A stretch of 26,195 nt of DNA from Bacteroidetes bacterium UBA2322 (GTDB lineage Bacteria > Bacteroidota > Bacteroidia > Chitinophagales > UBA2359), in the NCBI GenBank assembly GCA_002345145.1, contig DDVC01000219.1, forward strand, positions 1 through 26,195. Direction: 5' to 3'. Below the pieces are notes generated by a model. It did no database searches, was not told the origin of the DNA, and worked only from the letters and a program-made list of their open reading frames with translations. The stretch's first letter is position 1. The number at the start of each line of letters is the position of its first letter. Position numbers and translations under genes: made by a program. Positions 7,153-14,038 of the stretch are shown one piece after another.

Positions 7153-8034
7153 CTAATACCTTACTTGTTGTATGCCTATGGTACTGGCATTGGGCTGGTA
7201 GAGGTTAAAATCGGCTACGGTTATTTGTTTGTCAAGGTTGGCATCGGCATCGTTATACACGTTAATGAGGGCGGCATTGGCGCTAAAAAAGTTAAAATCG
7301 GCTACGGTAATCACGCCATCGGTGTTAAAATCGCCGGCGTATAAGCCAAACACGCCACCGGATAAGGCTTTTTGTTGGTTGGGTCCAAATGCTTGTTCGG
7401 CGGCGGTGGTAAAGTCATAAGCTAAGGCATTGGGCAACCCAATTTGGGTAGCGCTCATCACTGCTAAGTGGTTTCGGTGGCGCACTATTATATAATAATT
7501 GCCGGGTACTGCGCCGGTAAAAGTAGCGCCGGCAGTGCCGTCCACATCGCGCAGGGTACCATCAGAGAGCAGCAGTACGGCGCGTTTACCACCGGCAACG
7601 GGGTTAAAACTGGCATCGCGCAGCTCCACAAACAGCCAATCTACCGCATTAGCCGGCACTGATAGCAGGTTTTCGGCGCCGTTATAGTTCCAAGGGTTGC
7701 CGCTGTATGGTTGTGCTAAGGGAAAAACTGAAGGCGGGTTTTGGAGAGCAGTATTCATGTTAAAACCATTATAAGCACCCTGCAAAAATACTTTTGCCAG
7801 CATTTTTACCAATGTTTGTAAATCGGGCTGATGAAAACCTTGTGTAAGTATATTGCTGCCCGATGAGAGGGTGGCAGTAGCCGTTTCGCCTACGGTGTAG
7901 GCAAGCGAGTAACCGCCGGCGGTAAGCGCTGTGCCGCCCGATGCCACTACCTGCGGCGATAGGGATTGTGCATATAGTAAGTGTGTAAGCCCATTTATTG
8001 CTATCCAAATAAGCAAAATTATGATTGATTTCAT
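7153..8034 (-). CDS. Secreted protein with C-terminal dockerin/EF-hand-like calcium-binding repeats
   Basis: The 293-residue product has a signal peptide ending near LLYAQ (residue 23). Residues 24-70 hold the segment VVASGG...LAYTVGE...LTQGFHQP, common at the N-terminus of Bacteroidota surface proteins. A beta-rich domain follows (about 75-225, including PYSGNPWNYNG and YYIIVRHRNHLAVMS). The C-terminus carries two dockerin-like calcium loops: Asp235-Asn237-Asp239 ... Asp246 (DFNTDGVITVADFN) and Asp264-Asn266-Asp268 ... Asp275. The repeats are also visible in DNA as an 18-bp direct repeat at 7204-7221 and 7291-7308. No T9SS sorting domain is seen after the second loop. The gene lies 64 nt downstream of the S74 gene on the same strand and is probably co-transcribed. 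Function is unknown; cell-surface calcium-dependent binding is inferred. Confidence 0.82.
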   Translation of the reverse strand: MKSIIILLIWIAINGLTHLLYAQSLSPQVVASGGTALTAGGYSLAYTVGETATATLSSGSNILTQGFHQPDLQTLVKMLAKVFLQGAYNGFNMNTALQNPPSVFPLAQPYSGNPWNYNGAENLLSVPANAVDWLFVELRDASFNPVAGGKRAVLLLSDGTLRDVDGTAGATFTGAVPGNYYIIVRHRNHLAVMSATQIGLPNALAYDFTTAAEQAFGPNQQKALSGGVFGLYAGDFNTDGVITVADFNFFSANAALINVYNDADANLDKQITVADFNLYQPNASTIGIQQVRY

Positions 8035-8098
8035 GTGTGAAAAAGGTGTTTTAGCGGGTATGTTGGTTCATACCCATGATAGAATGACTATTGGTAAC

Positions 8099-9916
8099 TT
8101 ATTTATCCTTAGCGGTTAGTTTGCGCAGTTCTATGATTTCTTTTTTCAGTTCTTCAATCATAGCTTGCTGCTCTTGCATAGCTTTTACCATAGGCATGAT
8201 AAAATCGGTATAACGGAGGCTGTAAACTTCGTTCGGGTTTTGCGGAACATCGATGCCCGGAAAATCGAACCCGCTTTCTTTGGCTGCTTGTTCCACATCT
8301 TGGGCAAGAAACCCGATGAATTTTTGGTTTTTAACTTCGGAGTGGTTTATTTTAGCTGTTACGCTATCGGGCGTACCCCAAATTTGGTGCAGCATTTCGG
8401 GGTTTTGTCGGTAGGTAACGGGTTTCAGCTTGTTTATAAAACTGATGCCGGGCATGTTATCAGAAACATCGGTTTTAAATCGGGCATCGGAGTAGGCGGT
8501 AATGCCGGTAACTTGTGCTCTTATTTGAGCAATAGCGGTATTGCCTAAGAGTACTTGGTTATTGCCGGTGCATTGGGCATTGGTAATATCAGCACCCAAC
8601 GCTGTTACATTAGTGCGGTTGGTTGAAATGGTAATATCCGCACCCACAAAGGTACATTCGTTGTGGGTGTTGCCCATTTGAACACAGTTATCACCTATGG
8701 CTACATTGTCGCTGCCGGTAGTATTGTTGTAAAGGGCAAACCAGCCTATTGCTACATTATCGCCTCCCGAAGTATTACTAAACATAGCGCTGTTTCCTAT
8801 AGCTTGGTTGTAGCTACCGGTAGTGTTGCTTCGCAAAGCATTGTAACCAATGGCTGTATTAGCGTTGCCTGAGATGTTTAATTGGAGGGCTTCGTATCCT
8901 ATGGCAGTATTATTACTGCCGGAAGTATTGTTTCTTAAAGCAGTATTGCCTAATGCAGTGTTATAGTTGCCAATTGTATTGGAGTGTAAAGCCTCAAAAC
9001 CTATGGCAGTAGCATCTAATCCGCTGGTGTTACTGTATAAAGAACGGTATCCTACGGCGGTTATATTATTAACGGCAGTACTTAGGAAAGCGGCTTCGGT
9101 GCCTATTGCGGTATTATTAGTACCGATAGTGTTTTTTTCAAGTGTGCGGTAGCCAACAGCCACATTATTTTCGCCGGTAGTATTTTCATACATTGCTTCG
9201 GAACCACTTGCTACATTAAATTTACCGGAGGTATTGCTGCGCAGGGCGCTACGTCCAATAGCAGTATTGTTAAATCCGGTATTATTTAATACCATTGCGC
9301 CACTCCCTATGGCAGTATTATCAAGACCTGTTGTGTTTGCACTTAAAGTACTGAGACCTATGGCAACATTACTACTTCCGGTAGTATTAGACACTAAAGA
9401 GCTTATGCCAATAGCCGTATTATTATTGCTGGTTAGCGCATAAGAACTGCCTATGCTCAAATTGGAGTTATTTCTTCTTACCCATTGCGTTTCGCCTGCA
9501 TACAGAGCATACGGCACACTTACCAATTGCTGCGAACCCATTAACTGAAAAATGGCAGGACCATCAGTACCATCGGGGTCAAGCAGTACTTGCAAAAACT
9601 TATCTACACCATCTGACCAGGTAACAGCCGAAAGGGTGTTGTCTATAGGTGTGCCGTTGCCTATAAAAATGTTAAATAAGCCCATGCCATCGGTGGTTAG
9701 GTTGTGTTGCTCAGAGTACTGCACCACGCCGCCGGGATTGTTTTGGCGAATAAAAATGCGCAGCGATATTTGCTGGTTGCTCAGTGGGCTACCCGATGCG
9801 TTTCGGGCTACGGCTTGGTAGTTGATGCGCTGGGGAACTTGTGCCTGCATAAACAGGAATGCACTAAATAAGCCGAAAAAAAGACAAGTAATAAAGGTTA
9901 AAATGCCGACTTTCAT
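8099..9916 (-). CDS. S74 (intramolecular chaperone) tail-fiber/adhesin-like protein with 17-residue head repeats, copy 1
   Basis: This is a 605-residue secreted protein. The signal peptide spans about residues 1-25 (ending MQAQ). Residues 26-150 form a domain shared with the paralogue at 14039-15703 (RINYQAVARN, IRQ, GLFNIFIGNGTP, VPYALYA). Residues 166-403 are 14 perfectly phased 17-residue repeats of the type NTAIGxxALxSNTTGxx, plus a partial one, resembling trimeric YadA-like head repeats. The C-terminus (about 474-605) is a peptidase S74 / endosialidase-chaperone domain: YSDARFK with the Ser476-Asp477 dyad, KLKPVTY, GFLAQDVEQ, YSLRYTDF, then a short coiled coil (EQQAMIEELKKEI). In phage tail spikes this domain assists trimer folding and cleaves itself off before the Ser. 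A trimeric fibre on the cell surface is inferred. There is no T9SS domain. Confidence 0.9.
   Translation of the reverse strand: MKVGILTFITCLFFGLFSAFLFMQAQVPQRINYQAVARNASGSPLSNQQISLRIFIRQNNPGGVVQYSEQHNLTTDGMGLFNIFIGNGTPIDNTLSAVTWSDGVDKFLQVLLDPDGTDGPAIFQLMGSQQLVSVPYALYAGETQWVRRNNSNLSIGSSYALTSNNNTAIGISSLVSNTTGSSNVAIGLSTLSANTTGLDNTAIGSGAMVLNNTGFNNTAIGRSALRSNTSGKFNVASGSEAMYENTTGENNVAVGYRTLEKNTIGTNNTAIGTEAAFLSTAVNNITAVGYRSLYSNTSGLDATAIGFEALHSNTIGNYNTALGNTALRNNTSGSNNTAIGYEALQLNISGNANTAIGYNALRSNTTGSYNQAIGNSAMFSNTSGGDNVAIGWFALYNNTTGSDNVAIGDNCVQMGNTHNECTFVGADITISTNRTNVTALGADITNAQCTGNNQVLLGNTAIAQIRAQVTGITAYSDARFKTDVSDNMPGISFINKLKPVTYRQNPEMLHQIWGTPDSVTAKINHSEVKNQKFIGFLAQDVEQAAKESGFDFPGIDVPQNPNEVYSLRYTDFIMPMVKAMQEQQAMIEELKKEIIELRKLTAKDK
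8708..9421 (-). repeat. 14 tandem 51-bp (17-residue) repeats in the S74 gene
   Basis: The segment encodes residues 166-403 of the S74 protein: 14 in-phase units of 17 residues with no insertions or deletions. Units are diverged in DNA, so this is an old protein-level repeat and not a fresh expansion. Unit 7 (NTAIGTEAAFLSTAVNN) is the most degenerate. Confidence 0.9.
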
Positions 9917-9929
9917 GAGATAAAACGGA

Positions 9930-9938
9930 TTTGGTGAA
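9930..9938 (-). promoter_or_regulatory. Conserved leader element TTCACCAAA, 13 nt before a start codon
   Basis: On the minus strand TTCACCAAA lies 13 nt before the ATG at 9916. It is followed by TCCGTTTTAT, similar to the leader of the LTD gene starting at 24313 (CCCGTTTTAT). It is one of three copies with near-identical spacing in this window. Confidence 0.45.
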
Positions 9939-10040
9939 ACAAGTAAAAAGTTAAAAGTTGAGTGTTATATTGCTTTGTAAAGCGCACTAACAGGTATGAT
10001 AAAGTAAATAAAGGTAATGCCGGGCTAAGCGGAAAAAAAG

Positions 10041-10079
10041 GTACAGCCATGCAGGAGTTAAAGCCGGCAGCGGCTGTAC
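10041..10079. repeat. Small inverted repeat in the S74 upstream region
   Basis: GTACAGCC (10041-10048) pairs with GGCTGTAC (10072-10079) across a 23-nt loop that itself contains GCCGGC. It lies about 125 nt upstream of the S74 start codon. It could be an operator or an RNA structure, or chance. Confidence 0.35.
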
Positions 10080-10713
10080 ACGATTTGTTGGGAAAAAGAC
10101 TGTCAATCAATTATTCCCAAGCGGCATTTTGTATTGTATGATTGATAAACGTTTAGTGAAAATTGGTATGGGAACTTTACCAACAACACATAAAGCATTG
10201 GCAGACCAATTTGGACACGGGTTATTTTTTGTGCGTTTACCACCTATAACAAGGCGCATACGTAAAAACCTACATGCAGTGGATACCGCCGCATACGCAT
10301 ACTGTAAGTATGGCATACTTTTCATGTTAAAAAATGAATAATGGTGTATAATTGATTGACCCTGCAAAGTTGCAGCAAACAAACAGGCAGGAAAAACCAA
10401 AATAAGGGGTAAAATGCAAAGTCGAAGCTGCTTTATATGGCTATAAGCCTTGTAAAAAAAGGGTTTCAGAAAATTGAACGGCACTATTTTATGCCCCGAT
10501 AATATGCAGATAACCTAACTCCTTATTTTGTTTTTCAGTAATTGCCAAGCAGGTATTTAAACACACAACAAAACACCCCGATAAGCGCTGATAAAGGCAA
10601 AATGTTATTTTTACTTTCAAAAATCGGCTCAAATAAGCTATAGCCGTTTTATGTGTGTGCCGGTTTCTTTTTTGGTTATGCAGTTGCTTAAACAGTTACA
10701 TACCACCCTACAA

Positions 10714-10762
10714 ACACACTGCTCGCAAAGGCATGGTGTAGATGCCTTTGCGAGCAGTGTGT
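10714..10762. repeat. Perfect 21-bp inverted repeat downstream of the subtilisin gene
   Basis: The arm at 10714-10734 (starting ACACACTGCTCGC) is exactly complementary to 10742-10762 around a 7-nt loop. It lies about 50 nt beyond the stop codon of the subtilisin gene (minus strand). There is no T-run on either side, so it is not a standard intrinsic terminator despite its strength. It may be a 3'-end stabilising hairpin, a small-RNA structure or a fossil of a small mobile element. Confidence 0.85.
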
Positions 10763-10812
10763 CAGGAGCAAGGTAAAACTATGGTTATAATACCTGTAAG
10801 CCGTGTTACAAG

Positions 10813-12069
10813 TTATCGTTTGGCTATTTTGTAGCTCAAATTAGCGGCGCAGCCATTTCCGCAGGTTACGTTACCGGCGCTCAATGGCGCTCCTGCCCTT
10901 GCATGAATAATGCCCGATACCACAGGTGTAGCCATAGATGTGCCCGACATGGTTCCATAGCCACCTCCTTTGTAAGTAGAATACACATCTACACCCACAG
11001 CTACCCAGTCAACATTGCTACCCCAGTTATAGCCAGAGCAATTATTGTTGCACAAAATAGCCCCAACGGTGTAAATACGAGTACCATTGTAGCAAGCGGG
11101 CAAAGAGTTTATAGAACAAGAGCCTTGGTTTCCTGCTGCTATTACCACATGCACTTCTTTAGCAGTTAGGTTTTCTATAGCTTTTCGGTAGCTTTTCTTT
11201 TTGTTTTTGCAATCTTTCCAGCCGTGCGAACCCAAGCTCATGTTTACTACATCATTGCGCAGGTAGTTTTTAGCCACGTGATCTAAACCTTTAACTATTT
11301 TTGATAGCTTACCTTTACCCTCACTGTTGTTGAGTACTTTTACCGGCACTACTGTTGCCCCTGCCGAAACGCCTACCGAACCAACACTATTGTTTTTGGC
11401 AGCAGCTATGCCGGCTACGTGCGTGCCATGCCCATGTCCGTCATTTACAGATTCTCCCGAAACAAACGATTTGGCATAAGTGCCGTTAGTTTGCACATTC
11501 AAATCGGGGTGGTCTAAATCAATACCGGTATCTAAAATCCAAATCCAGGTAGATTTGCCCGAACCATTAGCCGGTCCTCCGGCTTTGGTAACGGCGCAGG
11601 GCGTGCTTTGCGGCATCATTGCTTCGGATTCTGTGCATGGGTTTTCGTAAAATTCTAATGCACCCAAACCCACAAAATGATCCGGTTCAACCTCCTCTAC
11701 GCTGGGGTCGGCTTGCAATCTTGCCACTTGGTCGGGCGATAACGTGGCAGCAAAACCCACAATAACATCGGCAAATTCCTCCAGAATTGCAGTAGTAGGA
11801 ATCCCATTTTGGGCAGCCACCGCTCTTACAATAGCTAAGTTTGCCTCAGTAGCACGCTGCGAGTTGGCAGCGCCGGCTACCCTGTCTTCGTTAGGAGTGG
11901 TTTGCTGCATAATAGTAGGCATAGCAGCAGTTTCTTTCAGCAGTACAATGTACTCTCCGGGAATGGGTTCGGGGTCATCGTCAGTTGGGGGCGGCGGCGC
12001 TGTTGTTTGCGCAAAAGCGTTGAGAGATAACGCTAACAGTAAAAAAGCGGTTTTCAGTAAATTTTTCAT
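10813..12069 (-). CDS. Secreted subtilisin-like serine protease (S8) with I9 propeptide
   Basis: This 418-residue extracellular protease has a signal peptide (1-20, cleavage near NAFAQ), then a Pro/Asp-rich linker. An inhibitor I9 propeptide runs from about residue 38 to 132 (GEYIVLL ... VEEVEPD), and the S8 catalytic domain from about 150 to 418. The catalytic residues are all present: Asp180 (WILDTGID), His214 (GHGTHVAG), oxyanion Asn314 (AAGN) and Ser378 (GTSMATP). The mature part has nine cysteines, fitting a disulfide-rich, proteinase-K-like secreted enzyme. The chain ends 40 residues after the catalytic Ser with no T9SS sorting domain, unlike other exported proteins here, so the final location (periplasm or outside) is unclear. 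Upstream is a divergent gene; downstream is a strong hairpin. The protein's targets are unknown. Confidence 0.95.
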   Translation of the reverse strand: MKNLLKTAFLLLALSLNAFAQTTAPPPPTDDDPEPIPGEYIVLLKETAAMPTIMQQTTPNEDRVAGAANSQRATEANLAIVRAVAAQNGIPTTAILEEFADVIVGFAATLSPDQVARLQADPSVEEVEPDHFVGLGALEFYENPCTESEAMMPQSTPCAVTKAGGPANGSGKSTWIWILDTGIDLDHPDLNVQTNGTYAKSFVSGESVNDGHGHGTHVAGIAAAKNNSVGSVGVSAGATVVPVKVLNNSEGKGKLSKIVKGLDHVAKNYLRNDVVNMSLGSHGWKDCKNKKKSYRKAIENLTAKEVHVVIAAGNQGSCSINSLPACYNGTRIYTVGAILCNNNCSGYNWGSNVDWVAVGVDVYSTYKGGGYGTMSGTSMATPVVSGIIHARAGAPLSAGNVTCGNGCAANLSYKIAKR

Positions 12070-12408
12070 GGAAATTTTGTGATTTGAAACGTGAAAGTTT
12101 AATTGTTGTTAGTTTTTTTGTTAATTAGTTGGTTACTGTTGCAAACCCCTATTATTGCTGCCGGCAAACGCTTTTTTAGGGAGGCTTTTTTACAAGACCC
12201 GTAATTTGTAAGCCAATAACCTATTGCTGCTGCAAAGATGCCGCAACCTTTGTAGCATAAAAAACCAAAAAAATAGACAAATTAAGAAGTTGAAACCCTG
12301 CTACCCTGCTAAAACCTTTACTATTAAAGGGCTTTAAAAAAAGGCAGTCAATTTGTTTTGCCCAAAAAATGCTAATTTGCAGCCCCAAAAAACAATCTAA
12401 GCGGCAAA
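12070..12408. other. Divergent intergenic region, 339 nt
   Basis: The region lies between the divergent subtilisin (-) and helical-protein (+) genes. It is AT-rich and should hold both promoters. I see a candidate plus-strand promoter at 12353-12379 and a small CCTTTA/TAAAGG hairpin at 12315-12330. Nothing codes here. Confidence 0.6.
12353..12379 (+). promoter_or_regulatory. Candidate promoter for the gene at 12409
   Basis: TTG at 12353-12355 and TAATTTG at 12373-12379 have the same TTG-to-TTTG spacing (23 nt) as the moaA promoter. The -7 box lacks one base between TA and TTTG. Predicted leader is about 20-25 nt. Confidence 0.4.
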
Positions 12409-13923
12409 ATGAAACCCTCTAACGACCTGTTTCGGCTTATTAAATCACTTAACAAAAACGAAAAGGGGTACTTTAAAAAGTTTGTACAACTGCACTCATT
12501 GGGTAAAAATACCGATTACCTGCTTTTGTTTGATGAAATAGACAAACAACCCGATGAATACGACGAGGCTAAAATTGTCAAAAAATTTAAGAATAAACCC
12601 CTGCTCAAACACCTCTCTGCTACTAAGGCTTATTTGTTTGACCTTATCTTAAAAAGCCTGCGTTCTTACTATGAGCAAACCATTTGGTCGTTTAAAAATG
12701 AGGCGCAGGCGCAAAACATAGAAGTACTTATTGAAAAAGGTTTACACGAATTAGCCGAAAAACAAGCCGAAAAACAAGAAACCACCAATCGGGAACACGA
12801 TGATAAATTAGGCTTGCTCCGAATACTGAAAATAAGAAACAACTACATATCTACCCTCAAAATGGGTAAACTAAGTTATGCCGATAACTTACAAAAAACC
12901 ATTTCGGTACTTAACTCGTACAAGCAGGGTATTGAATATGCACTTTTATACCTTGAGATATTTGACTTTTTAAACACGCAAGTTCAAATCAGAACAGAAG
13001 AGCAGCAAAGAGAGTGGTATTTATTTATGCAAAACTCCTTGCTGCAACACCTGCCCGATGATGCTACATTTAATACCTGCCTGTATTTTTACCTAACCCA
13101 TTTTGCCTACCACGCCATAACCCAAAACTCCGCTGAACAAGGCAGGTATATAAGGTTGGTAATAAAACACTGGGATGCCCACCCGCACATTAAAAAAACA
13201 CAGATTTTACCTTTTTTAAGCGCCCTCAATAATTACTTTGTTTATTGTTACGGAAATGGGTTAATAGAAGAGTTTGAACACTACCTAAACCAACAAACAC
13301 TATCTAATGCTACCCAACCCATACAGGCTGTTTGGTTTACCAACACTAATATGTGGAATATGGCTATCTACCATTTGCGCCACTCGCTGCCCGAGTGTAT
13401 AGCATTAGCCGATAACATTTACAGTCAAATTACCCATGAATATGCCGGAATAATAAAACCCTCTGCCGAAATAGCTTTGCTAAGCAACTGCTGCATATTT
13501 TATATATACGACGGTCAGTTTAGCAAGGCGCTCGATATTATTCAACTTCTGCTGGATACTAAACATAAAAACATCAGAAAAGACCTGCTGGTAAGTTTTA
13601 GAATTTGGTATCTTATAGTACACCTTGAACTGCAAAACGATTTACTGCTTGAAAGCGCCATTAGAGCGGTAAAAAGGTATGCTCAAAATCAGGAATACTA
13701 TTTTGAATATGAAATCCTGTTTATGCGCTTTTTCAATAAATACCTGCATACACCCACAGGAGAGCGGCAAGAATTGTATGCCAACTTGATGCATGATATA
13801 GAAGAATTAGAAGCCGGCAGCGAAATTGACCGCAATTTTATACAGCGCGAAGCCACTCATAAATTGTGGGTGAAACATAAAATAACCGGTCAAAACCTGT
13901 TTAACCTTGCCCGAAACGGATAA
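12409..13923 (+). CDS. Uncharacterised helical protein found in Bacteroidota
   Basis: The 504-residue product has no signal peptide or membrane segment and is predicted almost wholly alpha-helical. It is rich in Leu, Tyr, Lys and Glu, with TPR-like helix pairs in the second half. The N-terminus (LFRLIKSLNKNEKGYFKKF, then LLLFDEIDKQ and LILKSLRSYY) is a pattern I recognise from conserved hypothetical proteins of Bacteroidota, but I know no assigned function. A helical segment at about residues 103-130 (EVLIEKGLHELAEKQAEKQE) may be a coiled coil. It is a single gene with its own candidate promoter and a terminator-like hairpin downstream. A scaffold or protein-protein interaction role is inference only. 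Confidence 0.85.
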   Translation: MKPSNDLFRLIKSLNKNEKGYFKKFVQLHSLGKNTDYLLLFDEIDKQPDEYDEAKIVKKFKNKPLLKHLSATKAYLFDLILKSLRSYYEQTIWSFKNEAQAQNIEVLIEKGLHELAEKQAEKQETTNREHDDKLGLLRILKIRNNYISTLKMGKLSYADNLQKTISVLNSYKQGIEYALLYLEIFDFLNTQVQIRTEEQQREWYLFMQNSLLQHLPDDATFNTCLYFYLTHFAYHAITQNSAEQGRYIRLVIKHWDAHPHIKKTQILPFLSALNNYFVYCYGNGLIEEFEHYLNQQTLSNATQPIQAVWFTNTNMWNMAIYHLRHSLPECIALADNIYSQITHEYAGIIKPSAEIALLSNCCIFYIYDGQFSKALDIIQLLLDTKHKNIRKDLLVSFRIWYLIVHLELQNDLLLESAIRAVKRYAQNQEYYFEYEILFMRFFNKYLHTPTGERQELYANLMHDIEELEAGSEIDRNFIQREATHKLWVKHKITGQNLFNLARNG

Positions 13924-13978
13924 GCGCCCAAAAGCCACCTCAGGTATTTGGGTTTGTTATACCGTTCAGCATCTAAAT

Positions 13979-14011
13979 TACACCCCGTTTAGGAAGTGTA
14001 AACGGGGTGTA
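13979..14011. terminator. Hairpin between convergent genes (13923 and 14039)
   Basis: A 12-bp stem (13979-13990 with 14000-14011; core ACACCCCGTTT) closes a 9-nt loop. It is followed by a mildly T-rich ATTGTTGG on the plus strand, and by AT-rich sequence on the minus strand. Position and strength fit a shared terminator, although the U-tract is weak. Confidence 0.65.
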
Positions 14012-14038
14012 TTGTTGGGTGGTGTATAACGTACTTGG

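Larger units (their letters stand above)
9917..10812. other. 896-nt stretch with no convincing gene
   Basis: I find no credible coding sequence here. Open frames at 10107-10484 (-) and 10129-10341 (+) have no family resemblance and mutually overlap. Visible structure: the leader of the S74 gene with the CACCAAA element (9930-9938), an 8-bp inverted repeat at 10041-10048/10072-10079, an AT-rich middle, and a perfect 21-bp hairpin at 10714-10762. A decayed gene or an unrecognised small RNA is possible. Confidence 0.6.

Noticed and set aside
8165..9821. Several plus-strand frames opposite the first S74 gene
   Set aside because: They are repetitive only because the opposite strand encodes 17-residue repeats; no start context or domain.
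10107..10484. 125-residue open frame on the minus strand as a gene
   Set aside because: It has no family resemblance, its composition is irregular, and it overlaps another equally poor frame on the plus strand (10129-10341).
9917..10812. tRNA, tmRNA or RNase P RNA
   Set aside because: I see no cloverleaf, CCA end or conserved RNase P blocks; a covariance search would be needed for rarer RNAs.
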